In this document: positions 1 through 6,638 of the stretch, one piece after another | Layout of the letters: every line of letters starts with the position of its first letter | Numbering within the stretch: the stretch's first letter is position 1 | Assembly (NCBI RefSeq): GCF_009765165.1 | Contig: NZ_VLNU01000001.1 | Location: 3,354,247-3,418,246 of the forward strand | Reading direction: 5' to 3' | Source: Lysobacter panacisoli | GTDB lineage: Bacteria > Pseudomonadota > Gammaproteobacteria > Xanthomonadales > Xanthomonadaceae | DNA: 64,000 nt | Made by a program: the position numbers and the translations under genes | Notes under the pieces: model-generated | Database searches by the model: none | Seen by the model: only the letters and a program-made list of their open reading frames with translations | Told to the model about the DNA's origin: nothing

Positions 1-915
1 CAGGCTGCGCGCACCATGATCGAAGCGGTGCGTACGGCGACCTCGGCTTCGTTCAACGTCAACCTGTTCTGCCATGCGCCGGCCCGGTCCCGGCCGGACG
101 CAGAGCGCGAGTGGATCGATCGACTGCAGCCGGAGTTTGCTGCACTTGACGCGAAGGCGCCCGAGCGCCTGACCGAGATCTACCGCAGCTTCGTCATCGA
201 CGAAGACATGCTTGCCATGTTGCTTGAAGAACGGCCGCCCGTCGTGAGTTTCCATTTTGGGTTGCCCACGCCTGGAGCCATCCGCGCGCTGCGGGACGCT
301 GGTATCACTCTGATTGCCACGGCAACCAATCTGGCCGAGGCTCGCGCAATTGAGGCGGCTGAGCTCGACGCAATCGTGGCCCAGGGATGGGAGGCGGGCG
401 GGCATCGCGGCTGCTTCGATCCGGATGCTTCCGACGAGGCACTTGGGACCATGGCGCTGACCCGACTGCTCGTGCAGAGGACGCGCTTACCGGTCATAGC
501 CGCCGGCGGCATCATGGACGGCGCCGGAATCGCCGCGGCGCTCAAACTGGGCGCCGTCGCTACGCAACTTGGCACGGCCTTCGTTGGCTGCGACGAGGGT
601 CTCGCCGACGACGGGTATCGGGAAGCGCTCACCGCGGCCGCCGGCACGGTGATGACGCGGGTCATCTCAGGACGACCCGCGCGGTGCCTGGCCAATCGCT
701 TCACGGCGATGGGCTCGAACATCCCCGACGCAGCGGTGCCCGATTACCCGGTCGCATATGACGTGGGGAAGGCGCTCAACGCTGCCGCCAAGGCGCGGGG
801 CATCTACGGATTCGGCGCGCAATGGGCGGGGCAGGGCGCGCCACTCGCACGATCGCTCCCCGTCACGGGACTTGTGCAGACCCTGGCACAGGAACTTGCG
901 GAGGCACAGACATGA
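1..915 (+). CDS. Nitronate monooxygenase (2-nitropropane dioxygenase family), 5' end outside window
   Basis: FMN-dependent TIM-barrel oxygenase that would oxidise alkyl nitronates. The frame is open from base 1, and the first ATG (16) falls inside the barrel, so the N-terminal flavin strand of this ~350-residue family lies upstream of the window. Visible family segments are a GGHRG loop near residue 127 after QGWEA, the AAGGIMDG phosphate-binding strand, and the GAVATQLGTAF segment near the C-terminal end of the barrel. Its stop overlaps the next start (ATGA at 912-915), which suggests translational coupling with the DUF3237 gene. Family assignment is firm; the true substrate is unknown. Confidence 0.88.
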   Translation, partial: QAARTMIEAVRTATSASFNVNLFCHAPARSRPDAEREWIDRLQPEFAALDAKAPERLTEIYRSFVIDEDMLAMLLEERPPVVSFHFGLPTPGAIRALRDAGITLIATATNLAEARAIEAAELDAIVAQGWEAGGHRGCFDPDASDEALGTMALTRLLVQRTRLPVIAAGGIMDGAGIAAALKLGAVATQLGTAFVGCDEGLADDGYREALTAAAGTVMTRVISGRPARCLANRFTAMGSNIPDAAVPDYPVAYDVGKALNAAAKARGIYGFGAQWAGQGAPLARSLPVTGLVQTLAQELAEAQT

Positions 916-1379
916 CCGGCGCGATGCCCCTATGCTCGCGACTGCTGTTCACCATGGAACTGTCGGTCGGCGCTTTCCTGACTGTCGGTGGCCCGGAGGG
1001 AAGCGCCCGGCGGATCGCCAACGTTTCAGGGGGCACTTTCGACGGCGAACGGATGCGCGGAATCGTGCTTCCCGACGGCACCGATTGGCAGACACTTCGT
1101 GGTGATGGGGCCGTGATGCTTGACGCGCGGGTGGTGCTGAAGGCCCAAGATGGCGCGCTGATCGCGATGACTTATGCCGGCATCCGCCATGGACCACCCG
1201 ACGTGATGGCGCGGCTTACGCGCGGCGAGCATGTCGATGCTGGAAGCTACTACTTCCGCATCGCGCCCACCTTCGCGACCTCGGACCCGCATTACGAATG
1301 GCTCAACCGTATTGTCGCCGTGGGAACCGGGCAGCGACTTCCGGGTGGACCGCGCTATGACGTCCACGAGATTCTCTAA
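912..1379 (+). CDS. DUF3237 family protein
   Basis: 155-residue protein of the DUF3237 family, small beta-barrel proteins of unknown function. The family signature is seen in the run LLFTMELSVG near the start, an RIANVSGGTF segment, and the C-terminal YYFRIAPTF..YEWLNRIVAVGTG part. The start at 912 is chosen because it overlaps the upstream stop by ATGA; a longer open frame back to 822 only reads antisense-like sequence inside the upstream gene. The end overlaps the convergent LysR gene by 4 bases. Confidence 0.82.
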   Translation: MTGAMPLCSRLLFTMELSVGAFLTVGGPEGSARRIANVSGGTFDGERMRGIVLPDGTDWQTLRGDGAVMLDARVVLKAQDGALIAMTYAGIRHGPPDVMARLTRGEHVDAGSYYFRIAPTFATSDPHYEWLNRIVAVGTGQRLPGGPRYDVHEIL

Positions 1380-2290
1380 GCGTTGTGCGGCGGATCCAGC
1401 AGCCTTGCCTCGATCATCCGGGTCATCACGAAATCGATGAAGGCTGTCACCGCCTTCGGGGATTGGCGGCGACTGGCATAGACCAGGTAGACCCCGACGC
1501 CGGGAGTACCGTGGTCCGGCAATACTTCGAGCAATTGCCCTGCACGCAAATGCTCGGCGGTGACAAGGGTCGGGAGCAGGGCAATGCCGAGCCCTGCAAG
1601 TGCCGCGTCCAACTGCACACGAAGCGCGTTGGCGTGGAACCGTCCAGTCACTGCGACGGTCGTAGCGCCGGCGGGACCGATAATACGCCACTCGGTCAGG
1701 CCGGACGGGGTGGGCGCGGCAATGCATTCGTGCTGCGCCAACGCCTGCAGTGACTCAGGTCGGCCGTGTGATGCGACATACGCGGGACTTGCGACCAGGG
1801 TCGCGCGGGTGGTGCCGACCTGCCTGGCGACCAGGTTCGAGTCGGGATCGACGCCGCTGCGGATCGCCACATCGATTCCCTGTTCGATGAGGTCCACCTT
1901 GTCGTCGCCGAGCACGAATTCCAGCCGCACCCTGGGGTGTGCGGCCAGGAAGTCGCCAACCCAGGTCACGTCGAACCAGCGGAAGAAATCCGCAGCAGCG
2001 GCGACCCGCACCTTGCCGACAGCGTGTTCGCCTCCGTCCGCGGTTTCGCGCGCGACCGCTTCGACAGCGTCGATCTGTTCGGCACTCCCCTGAAAGAGCG
2101 TTGTGCCGGCCGGCGTCAACGTGAGCTGGCGAGTACTCCGCTGCAGCAAGCGCACGCCGATTTGCGTCTCGAGCGCTTGGATCCGACGACTAAGGGTGTT
2201 CGGCGGGATCCCCAGCCGGCGGCCGGCTGCAGCGAAGCTGCCAGCGCGCACCACCTGCACGAACAGGGATATGTCGTTCAAGTCGGTCAT
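1376..2290 (-). CDS. LysR family transcriptional regulator
   Basis: 304-residue LysR-type regulator. The N-terminal winged helix-turn-helix (about residues 1-60) contains SFAAAGRRLGIPPNTLSRRI followed by LETQIGVRLLQRSTRQLTLT; the rest is a periplasmic-binding-protein-like effector domain. The ATG at 2290 is chosen because the HTH begins right after it; 40 upstream residues in the same frame do not match the family. It is divergent from the pirin gene, the classic arrangement for a LysR regulator and its target. The shared intergenic region has a weak ttcg-N9-cgaa box at 2305-2321 and a longer inverted repeat next to the pirin gene. Confidence 0.9.
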   Translation of the reverse strand: MTDLNDISLFVQVVRAGSFAAAGRRLGIPPNTLSRRIQALETQIGVRLLQRSTRQLTLTPAGTTLFQGSAEQIDAVEAVARETADGGEHAVGKVRVAAAADFFRWFDVTWVGDFLAAHPRVRLEFVLGDDKVDLIEQGIDVAIRSGVDPDSNLVARQVGTTRATLVASPAYVASHGRPESLQALAQHECIAAPTPSGLTEWRIIGPAGATTVAVTGRFHANALRVQLDAALAGLGIALLPTLVTAEHLRAGQLLEVLPDHGTPGVGVYLVYASRRQSPKAVTAFIDFVMTRMIEARLLDPPHNA

Positions 2291-2366
2291 GACTGGGTAA
2301 TTGCTTCGAATTCTGGACGAATGAAATCTAGCAGGCCCGACTAATCGTTGTGCCTTCTTGCCCCTA

Positions 2367-2397
2367 GATTCGGTGTCGATCACTCGTTGACCGAATC
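2367..2397. promoter_or_regulatory. Inverted repeat upstream of pirin gene, candidate operator
   Basis: Perfect 8-bp arms, GATTCGGT (2367-2374) and ACCGAATC (2390-2397), separated by 15 bases. The repeat ends at the Shine-Dalgarno of the pirin gene and sits in the divergent LysR/pirin intergenic region. Binding by the LysR product is inferred, not shown; it could instead act at the RNA level by hiding the ribosome-binding site. Confidence 0.4.
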
Positions 2398-2408
2398 GGA
2401 GGATGCCC

Positions 2409-3272
2409 ATGAATGCTCAGACTGTACCTGTCCGCGCCACGGAGGACGTGCTCACGCGTCGCGTGATTCACGTGACTCGCGGTCGGGGCCACGGGCCGAT
2501 CGCGCGGCTGATGAGTCCCGGCGACCTGGGCGAACTATTGAAACCATTTGTATTCCTGGACTTCATCGACACCCGGGACCAGCCCAAGCCACGCGTCAGC
2601 GATTACGGCTTGCATCCGCACTCCGGTATCGCGACGCTGACATGGCTCTACGAAGGCGACGTGAACTACCAGGACACGACGGGTCGGCGCGGGCAGATCT
2701 CGGGCGGGCACGTCGAATGGATGCGGGCCGGCGGCGGCGCGTGGCATGGGGGCAACTTCGGCGACGGTGATGGCCGGGTCCGTGGCTTCCAGCTGTGGAT
2801 CGCGCTGCCACCGGAACTGGAACTGTCGGAGGCGATCAGCACCTACCTGGCGCCGCATGAAATTCCGACGTCGGGACCGGTGACCCTCCTGCTGGGCCAG
2901 CAAGGAGCTTGCTCTAGCGCGATCACTCCGCCGTCGCGCATCAATTACCTCTCAGTCCGTCTGCGCGCGGGCGAGCGCTGGACGTACACGCCTCCCGCAG
3001 GCCACACCGTCGCATGGGCTGCCGTCAGCGCAGGAGAACTCGAGCTGCCCGTGACGGCGCGGGCAGGCGAGATGATCGTGTTTGCGCCTGGAGAGGCGGA
3101 CATCGAGTTCGTCGCCCAATCCGACGTCGAGTTTGTTCTCGGGTCGGCCGTGCCACACCCGCATCGACTGGTGATGGGTGACTATTCGGTGCACACCACG
3201 GACGCAGCATTGCGCGAAGGTGAGGCACGCATCGAAAAGATTGGTCGGGCATTGCCGCGGCGCAACGGTTAG
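2409..3272 (+). CDS. Pirin family protein
   Basis: 287-residue bicupin of the pirin family, iron-binding proteins with quercetinase or regulatory roles. The N-terminal cupin has the HPHSG motif (His69, His71) and the AGGGAWHGG motif (His113). Canonical pirins coordinate metal with three His and a Glu two residues after the third His; here that position is Gly115, so the metal site lacks its carboxylate. The ATG at 2409 is preferred over 2403 because the GGAGG at 2398-2402 is then 6 bases away. The gene is divergent from a LysR regulator. Confidence 0.88.
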   Translation: MNAQTVPVRATEDVLTRRVIHVTRGRGHGPIARLMSPGDLGELLKPFVFLDFIDTRDQPKPRVSDYGLHPHSGIATLTWLYEGDVNYQDTTGRRGQISGGHVEWMRAGGGAWHGGNFGDGDGRVRGFQLWIALPPELELSEAISTYLAPHEIPTSGPVTLLLGQQGACSSAITPPSRINYLSVRLRAGERWTYTPPAGHTVAWAAVSAGELELPVTARAGEMIVFAPGEADIEFVAQSDVEFVLGSAVPHPHRLVMGDYSVHTTDAALREGEARIEKIGRALPRRNG

Positions 3273-3619
3273 GCCAGACCGCTGCGATTCGAGTTGCTGT
3301 GAGGATGGCCTGGTGAACGTGCTGCCGCAGGACAGACTTGGTGTGCTCAACGATGAGCACGACAAAGCAGGCTCCGGGCAGCAGTGTTGCGCTGGACGGA
3401 AGAGTGTCTGCCGGACCGTAGGGATTCGCAAAGCGGCCTTGCGCTCCTAGATTGAGGCCACCTGCGAATCACCAACCAGATCCGACACGTCGGCGGCGAA
3501 GCGAATACCGGTAACTGACCGAACTCGCCGCCGGCTCTTTGCGTCGAGCGCATGTGCGTCGTCAGCACAGCTCTTGGGAATGGGCGTTTCGCAGAACGAC
3601 ACACACTCAAAGGTTTCCA
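3273..3619. other. Intergenic region, no gene seen
   Basis: 347 bases between the pirin and DsbA-like genes. Short open frames occur in all phases but none has a family match, a convincing ribosome-binding site or a plausible product. No strong hairpin with a T-run was found. Confidence 0.5.
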
Positions 3620-4279
3620 ATGAACACGCAACAAGATAAAAGCCTGCACCTGCAGGTCGTCGCTGACCTGATCTGCCCGTGGTGCTTCATCGGCAAGCGC
3701 GGTCTGGATCGCGCACTGGTGGTCCTCGCGAGGGACGGTATCGCGGTCGATGTCGAGTGGCTGCCTTACCAGCTCAATCCAACCATGCCGGCGAGCGGGA
3801 TGGACCGTAAGCAGTTCCGCACCCAGCGCTTCGGCTGGGAGAACGCCTTGGCGATGGACGCGCGCGCCGTCGATGCCGGGCGTCGAGTCGGCGCGGACTT
3901 CCGTTATGACCGCCAATCGCGTACCCCAAATACGCTGGCGGCACACCGGCTATCCAGGCTGGCGTGGAACGAAGGAGGTGCTTCGCTCCAGGATCGCCTT
4001 GTCGACCTGCTGTTCGTGGCGTACTTCACCCTAGGTGAAGACATCGGCAACACCGATGTGCTCGAGCTCGTCGCCCTTGAGGCCGGGATGTCGCCTGACG
4101 CCGTCGCACGGTCCCGATCTTACGCGGAAGAAGTGACTCGACTGGAGAGCAACTCGCATGCCCTGGGCATCAACGGTGTACCGAGCTACCTCGTGGATGG
4201 GCATCTCGTGCTCAACGGTTCGACATCGATCGATGGCTATGTCCGTGCAATCACCGATGCCGCGACGCGTGTGACCTAG
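3620..4279 (+). CDS. DsbA family oxidoreductase (FrnE-like)
   Basis: 219-residue thioredoxin-fold protein of the DsbA/FrnE/2-hydroxychromene-2-carboxylate isomerase type. A CPWC redox motif (Cys19, Cys22) follows the first strand, then comes the long helical insertion with NTLAAHRLSRLA, and finally the cis-Pro loop GINGVPSYLVDG. There is no signal peptide, so it is cytoplasmic like FrnE rather than periplasmic DsbA. The start at 3620 precedes the thioredoxin strand directly; the extra 27 upstream residues look like shadow sequence. A role in thiol/disulfide exchange under stress is inferred. Confidence 0.88.
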   Translation: MNTQQDKSLHLQVVADLICPWCFIGKRGLDRALVVLARDGIAVDVEWLPYQLNPTMPASGMDRKQFRTQRFGWENALAMDARAVDAGRRVGADFRYDRQSRTPNTLAAHRLSRLAWNEGGASLQDRLVDLLFVAYFTLGEDIGNTDVLELVALEAGMSPDAVARSRSYAEEVTRLESNSHALGINGVPSYLVDGHLVLNGSTSIDGYVRAITDAATRVT

Positions 4280-4322
4280 CTCGCGTTGCGTGGAGGGTGT
4301 GCGCTCTTGCGCGACAATCGAT

Positions 4323-4346
4323 AGGCCTGTTTATCGGAGGTAGGGA
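4323..4346 (+). repeat. 24-bp dispersed repeat, copy 1
   Basis: Matches 21 of 24 bases of the sequence at 12191-12214 (AGGCC..TTTATCGG.GGTAGGGA). Both copies lie within about 80 bases of an AAGCGGAC-type hairpin and outside genes. Origin unknown; probably a remnant of the same intergenic element. Confidence 0.5.
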
Positions 4347-4393
4347 AGGGCAAGGGCGGCACTGGCTCCGCCAACTGCGCCGGCGGTGCTGAC

Positions 4394-4417
4394 GTCCACT
4401 TTCGACCCGAAGCGGAC
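4394..4417 (+). repeat. GTCC..CT/AGCGGAC inverted repeat (dispersed element, copy 1)
   Basis: GTCCACT and AGCGGAC arms with one mismatch and a 10-base loop, between the DsbA-like and MerR genes. Similar units are found at 12149, 22587, 22993, 23088 and 25355, always outside coding sequence. Confidence 0.5.
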
Positions 4418-4504
4418 ACGTACAGAAGAAGGGGCTTGAAGATCGCTGTGCTGGTCCTTGCGCTGGTCATTCCTGCTCACCCTGCATGACGCATCCGGCG
4501 CCAA

Positions 4505-5392
4505 TTACCCGCGCCCCGCGTGCGAAGCCATGCCCCGCGTCATTGACTGGGCATCGCCCACGGCGTGTATCCGCGCCGACGCTAGTTCTTCCGCCAGGTA
4601 GCGCGCATTCGTGCCGCCGAGCCACACGGGCACGCCGGGCGTCAGCCCGGCATCGAGCCGGCGCAGTTCCTCCAGCGCCGGGCGGGCCTGCTGCGGGTCC
4701 ACCGAACTCAGCGCTACGCCGGCCGCGCCGAGCTTGACCGCGACGCGCACAATTTCAAGGGCCGGCAGTTCGGTGCCGAGGTAAAGCACCGGCATGCCCG
4801 CTTCGAGTGTCTGCAGCGCCGCGCCGATCAGGCCCAGTTCGTGGCGTTCGTCGGGAAGTGTCGCGAACAGCATGCGGGGCCGTTGTTCGCGCGGAGGGGG
4901 GCTGAGGATCGCGAGCAGGCGCATGCGCAGCAGGCTGCTGACGAGTCGTTCCTGCGCGACCGCGAGCCGGCCGTCGGCCCAGCGCAGCCCCACCTCCCGC
5001 AACAGCGGCATGACGACACGCGTCATCAGCACCGTCATCGGCAGCGTGGCGATCGCCACCGAAAGGTCGCGGTCGAACACGTCGACGCGGTAGTCGGCGA
5101 TCGCATCGAGCATGCGTGACGGAAGCCCCTCCACGCCGCCGTAGGCTGCCCGTCGACCGTCTTCGAGCAAGCGGTCGAGGGCATCGTCGTCCAACGCCGC
5201 GAGGTCGCGGATCGGGTGGCCGCGGTCGGTCAGGCGGTGCAATCGCGAGAGCCGCTCGATCGTTTCCGGGTTGTACAGGCGCCGGCCCTGGGCATCGCGG
5301 ACGGGGCGGATCGCGCCATGCCGGCGCTCCCAGGCACGCAGAGTCTCGGTGCTCAGTCCAACGAGTTCGGCGGCCGCCTTGATGGGGTACAT
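4505..5392 (-). CDS. MerR family regulator with B12-binding-like domain (CarH/LitR type)
   Basis: 295 residues, close to CarH size. Residues 1-70 form the MerR helix-turn-helix (IKAAAELVGLSTETLRAWE, RRLYNPETIERL). About 75-160 is a helical cap and 170-295 a cobalamin-binding-like Rossmann domain (MLFATLP, DERHELG with His184, GLxxGG-like VPVWLGG). In CarH the cap carries Wx9EH; here it is Trp138-x9-Glu148-Arg149, and the residue after Trp is Ala, not the upper-ligand His. B12 binding may be retained through His184, but classical light sensing is doubtful. An alternative start at 5407 exists. The promoter region holds five GTACA units, so autoregulation and control of the divergent fasciclin gene are likely. 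Confidence 0.85.
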   Translation of the reverse strand: MYPIKAAAELVGLSTETLRAWERRHGAIRPVRDAQGRRLYNPETIERLSRLHRLTDRGHPIRDLAALDDDALDRLLEDGRRAAYGGVEGLPSRMLDAIADYRVDVFDRDLSVAIATLPMTVLMTRVVMPLLREVGLRWADGRLAVAQERLVSSLLRMRLLAILSPPPREQRPRMLFATLPDERHELGLIGAALQTLEAGMPVLYLGTELPALEIVRVAVKLGAAGVALSSVDPQQARPALEELRRLDAGLTPGVPVWLGGTNARYLAEELASARIHAVGDAQSMTRGMASHAGRG

Positions 5393-5446
5393 GGGCCGAA
5401 GGTACATGGCGAAACGTACATGCTCTGTACATGGCTGGCTTGTACA
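5387..5446. promoter_or_regulatory. Array of five GTACA/TGTACA sites, candidate CarH/LitR operator
   Basis: GTACA begins at 5387, 5402, 5416, 5427 and 5442, a spacing of 15, 14, 11 and 15 bases, close to a helical turn. Two units are the full palindrome TGTACA. CarA/CarH/LitR regulators are known to bind TGTACA-like and ACA-containing repeats at their own promoters. The array covers the start of the MerR gene and lies about 65 bases upstream of the divergent fasciclin start. Confidence 0.65.
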
Positions 5447-5509
5447 GGTGTCTAACAGCACGGGGGTGAGACTCCGCCCCACGCCATCCCTTCCTTCTGG
5501 AGAACCGCC

Positions 5510-6058
5510 ATGTCATTCCGCCTCCTGCCGATCCGCCACCGCGTCCTTGCCGTGGCCTTGGCCCTAGCCGTCGCGACGCCGGCCGCATTCGCGGCCCCCG
5601 CCGGCGGCAACGGTGCCGCCAATGGCGGCGCTCCGGCGCAGTCACGCACCGACATCGTCGATACCGCCATCGGCGCCGGACAGTTCAAGACCCTCACTGC
5701 TGCGATCGAGGCAGCCGGCTTGGTCGACACGCTCAAGGGCGCCGGCCCGTTCACCGTATTTGCGCCAACCGATGCAGCCTTCGCCGCGCTGCCGAAAGGC
5801 ACCGTCGAAAGCCTGCTGAAGCCGGAAAACCACGACAAGCTGGTCGCAATCCTCACCTACCACGTGGTGCCGGGCCGCGTGACAGCGAGCCAGGTTGCGG
5901 GGATGGATGCCGCCACCACGGTGCAGGGCGGCGAGCTCGCTATCCGTGCGTCCGGCGGCGCAGTGAGCGTCAACGGTGCCCGCGTGCTCAAAGCCGACGT
6001 GGCCGCCAGCAATGGCGTGATCCACGTGATCGATAAGGTGCTCATGCCGCAGGGCTGA
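5510..6058 (+). CDS. Fasciclin domain-containing secreted protein
   Basis: 182 residues: a Sec signal peptide (about 1-28, ending AFA), a short Gly/Ala linker, then one FAS1 domain (about 46-181). The two FAS1 signature boxes are present: [15 protein letters not shown] and the H2-type [13 protein letters not shown]. It probably acts in the periplasm or envelope as an adhesion or binding module. A GGAG lies just before the ATG. It is divergent from the CarH-like regulator across the GTACA array; in other bacteria FAS1 genes often accompany stress or light-response regulons, so co-regulation is a fair guess. Confidence 0.9.
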   Translation: MSFRLLPIRHRVLAVALALAVATPAAFAAPAGGNGAANGGAPAQSRTDIVDTAIGAGQFKTLTAAIEAAGLVDTLKGAGPFTVFAPTDAAFAALPKGTVESLLKPENHDKLVAILTYHVVPGRVTASQVAGMDAATTVQGGELAIRASGGAVSVNGARVLKADVAASNGVIHVIDKVLMPQG

Positions 6059-6090
6059 CTGTCCAATCCGCGCACACGGAGAGATGAACA

Positions 6091-6312
6091 ATGAAAGGTC
6101 TCAATCTTCTAACGCTGGTACTGCTGATCGTGGGTGGTCTGAACTGGGGGCTGGTCGGCGCATTCCAGTTCGATCTCGTCGCCGCGTTGTTCGGAGGTCA
6201 GGACGCGCTACTCGCACGCGTGGTGTACGTCCTGGTCGGCCTGTCGGCGCTGTGGCAGATCGTCTCGCTGATGCGCCCCACATCGCACGCGGCCGCAGTA
6301 CGTAGCCCGTAG
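6091..6312 (+). CDS. DUF378 small membrane protein
   Basis: 73 residues with two predicted transmembrane helices (about 5-25 and 40-60). The family hallmark GGLNWGLVG is at residues 15-23. DUF378 proteins have no known function. It starts 32 bases after the fasciclin stop behind a GGAGAGATG-type site and is followed by a strong hairpin, so it probably shares a transcript with the fasciclin gene. Confidence 0.85.
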   Translation: MKGLNLLTLVLLIVGGLNWGLVGAFQFDLVAALFGGQDALLARVVYVLVGLSALWQIVSLMRPTSHAAAVRSP

Positions 6313-6638
6313 CACACCTGAAGTTTCCGTCGGCGCCAGACGCACGTTCCGGCTGGCGCCGACGCGTTCTACGCGGGGCGTTGTACTCCGAAGCATCTCC
6401 AGCACGACTGTCGTGAGGTTCGCAGAGGCCAATTACCGCTCATGGAGAAAGTCGCTGGCTCTTTTGACCAACTCATGGTCAGGCCGGCTTGCGGACTCCC
6501 TCGACCGGCACGGCGGCATTAACTTCGTCGTCTCATCGCGCGCCACTCGCGCCAGGATGGCATCGAATCAGCCCTGATCGCCAAACCGTTCCGTCTGTCG
6601 AAGCTACCCTGTCTTGTTCGCGGAAGATTCGGCAGTGA
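6313..6638. other. Intergenic region with terminator hairpin only
   Basis: 326 bases between the DUF378 gene and the first hybrid kinase. Apart from the hairpin at 6329-6363 no gene or clear promoter motif was found. Confidence 0.5.
6329..6363 (+). terminator. Hairpin after DUF378 gene, likely transcription end
   Basis: Perfect 11-bp arms GTCGGCGCCAG (6329-6339) and CTGGCGCCGAC (6353-6363) with a 13-base loop, 17 bases after the stop. There is no T-run, as is common in high-GC genomes. Confidence 0.55.
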
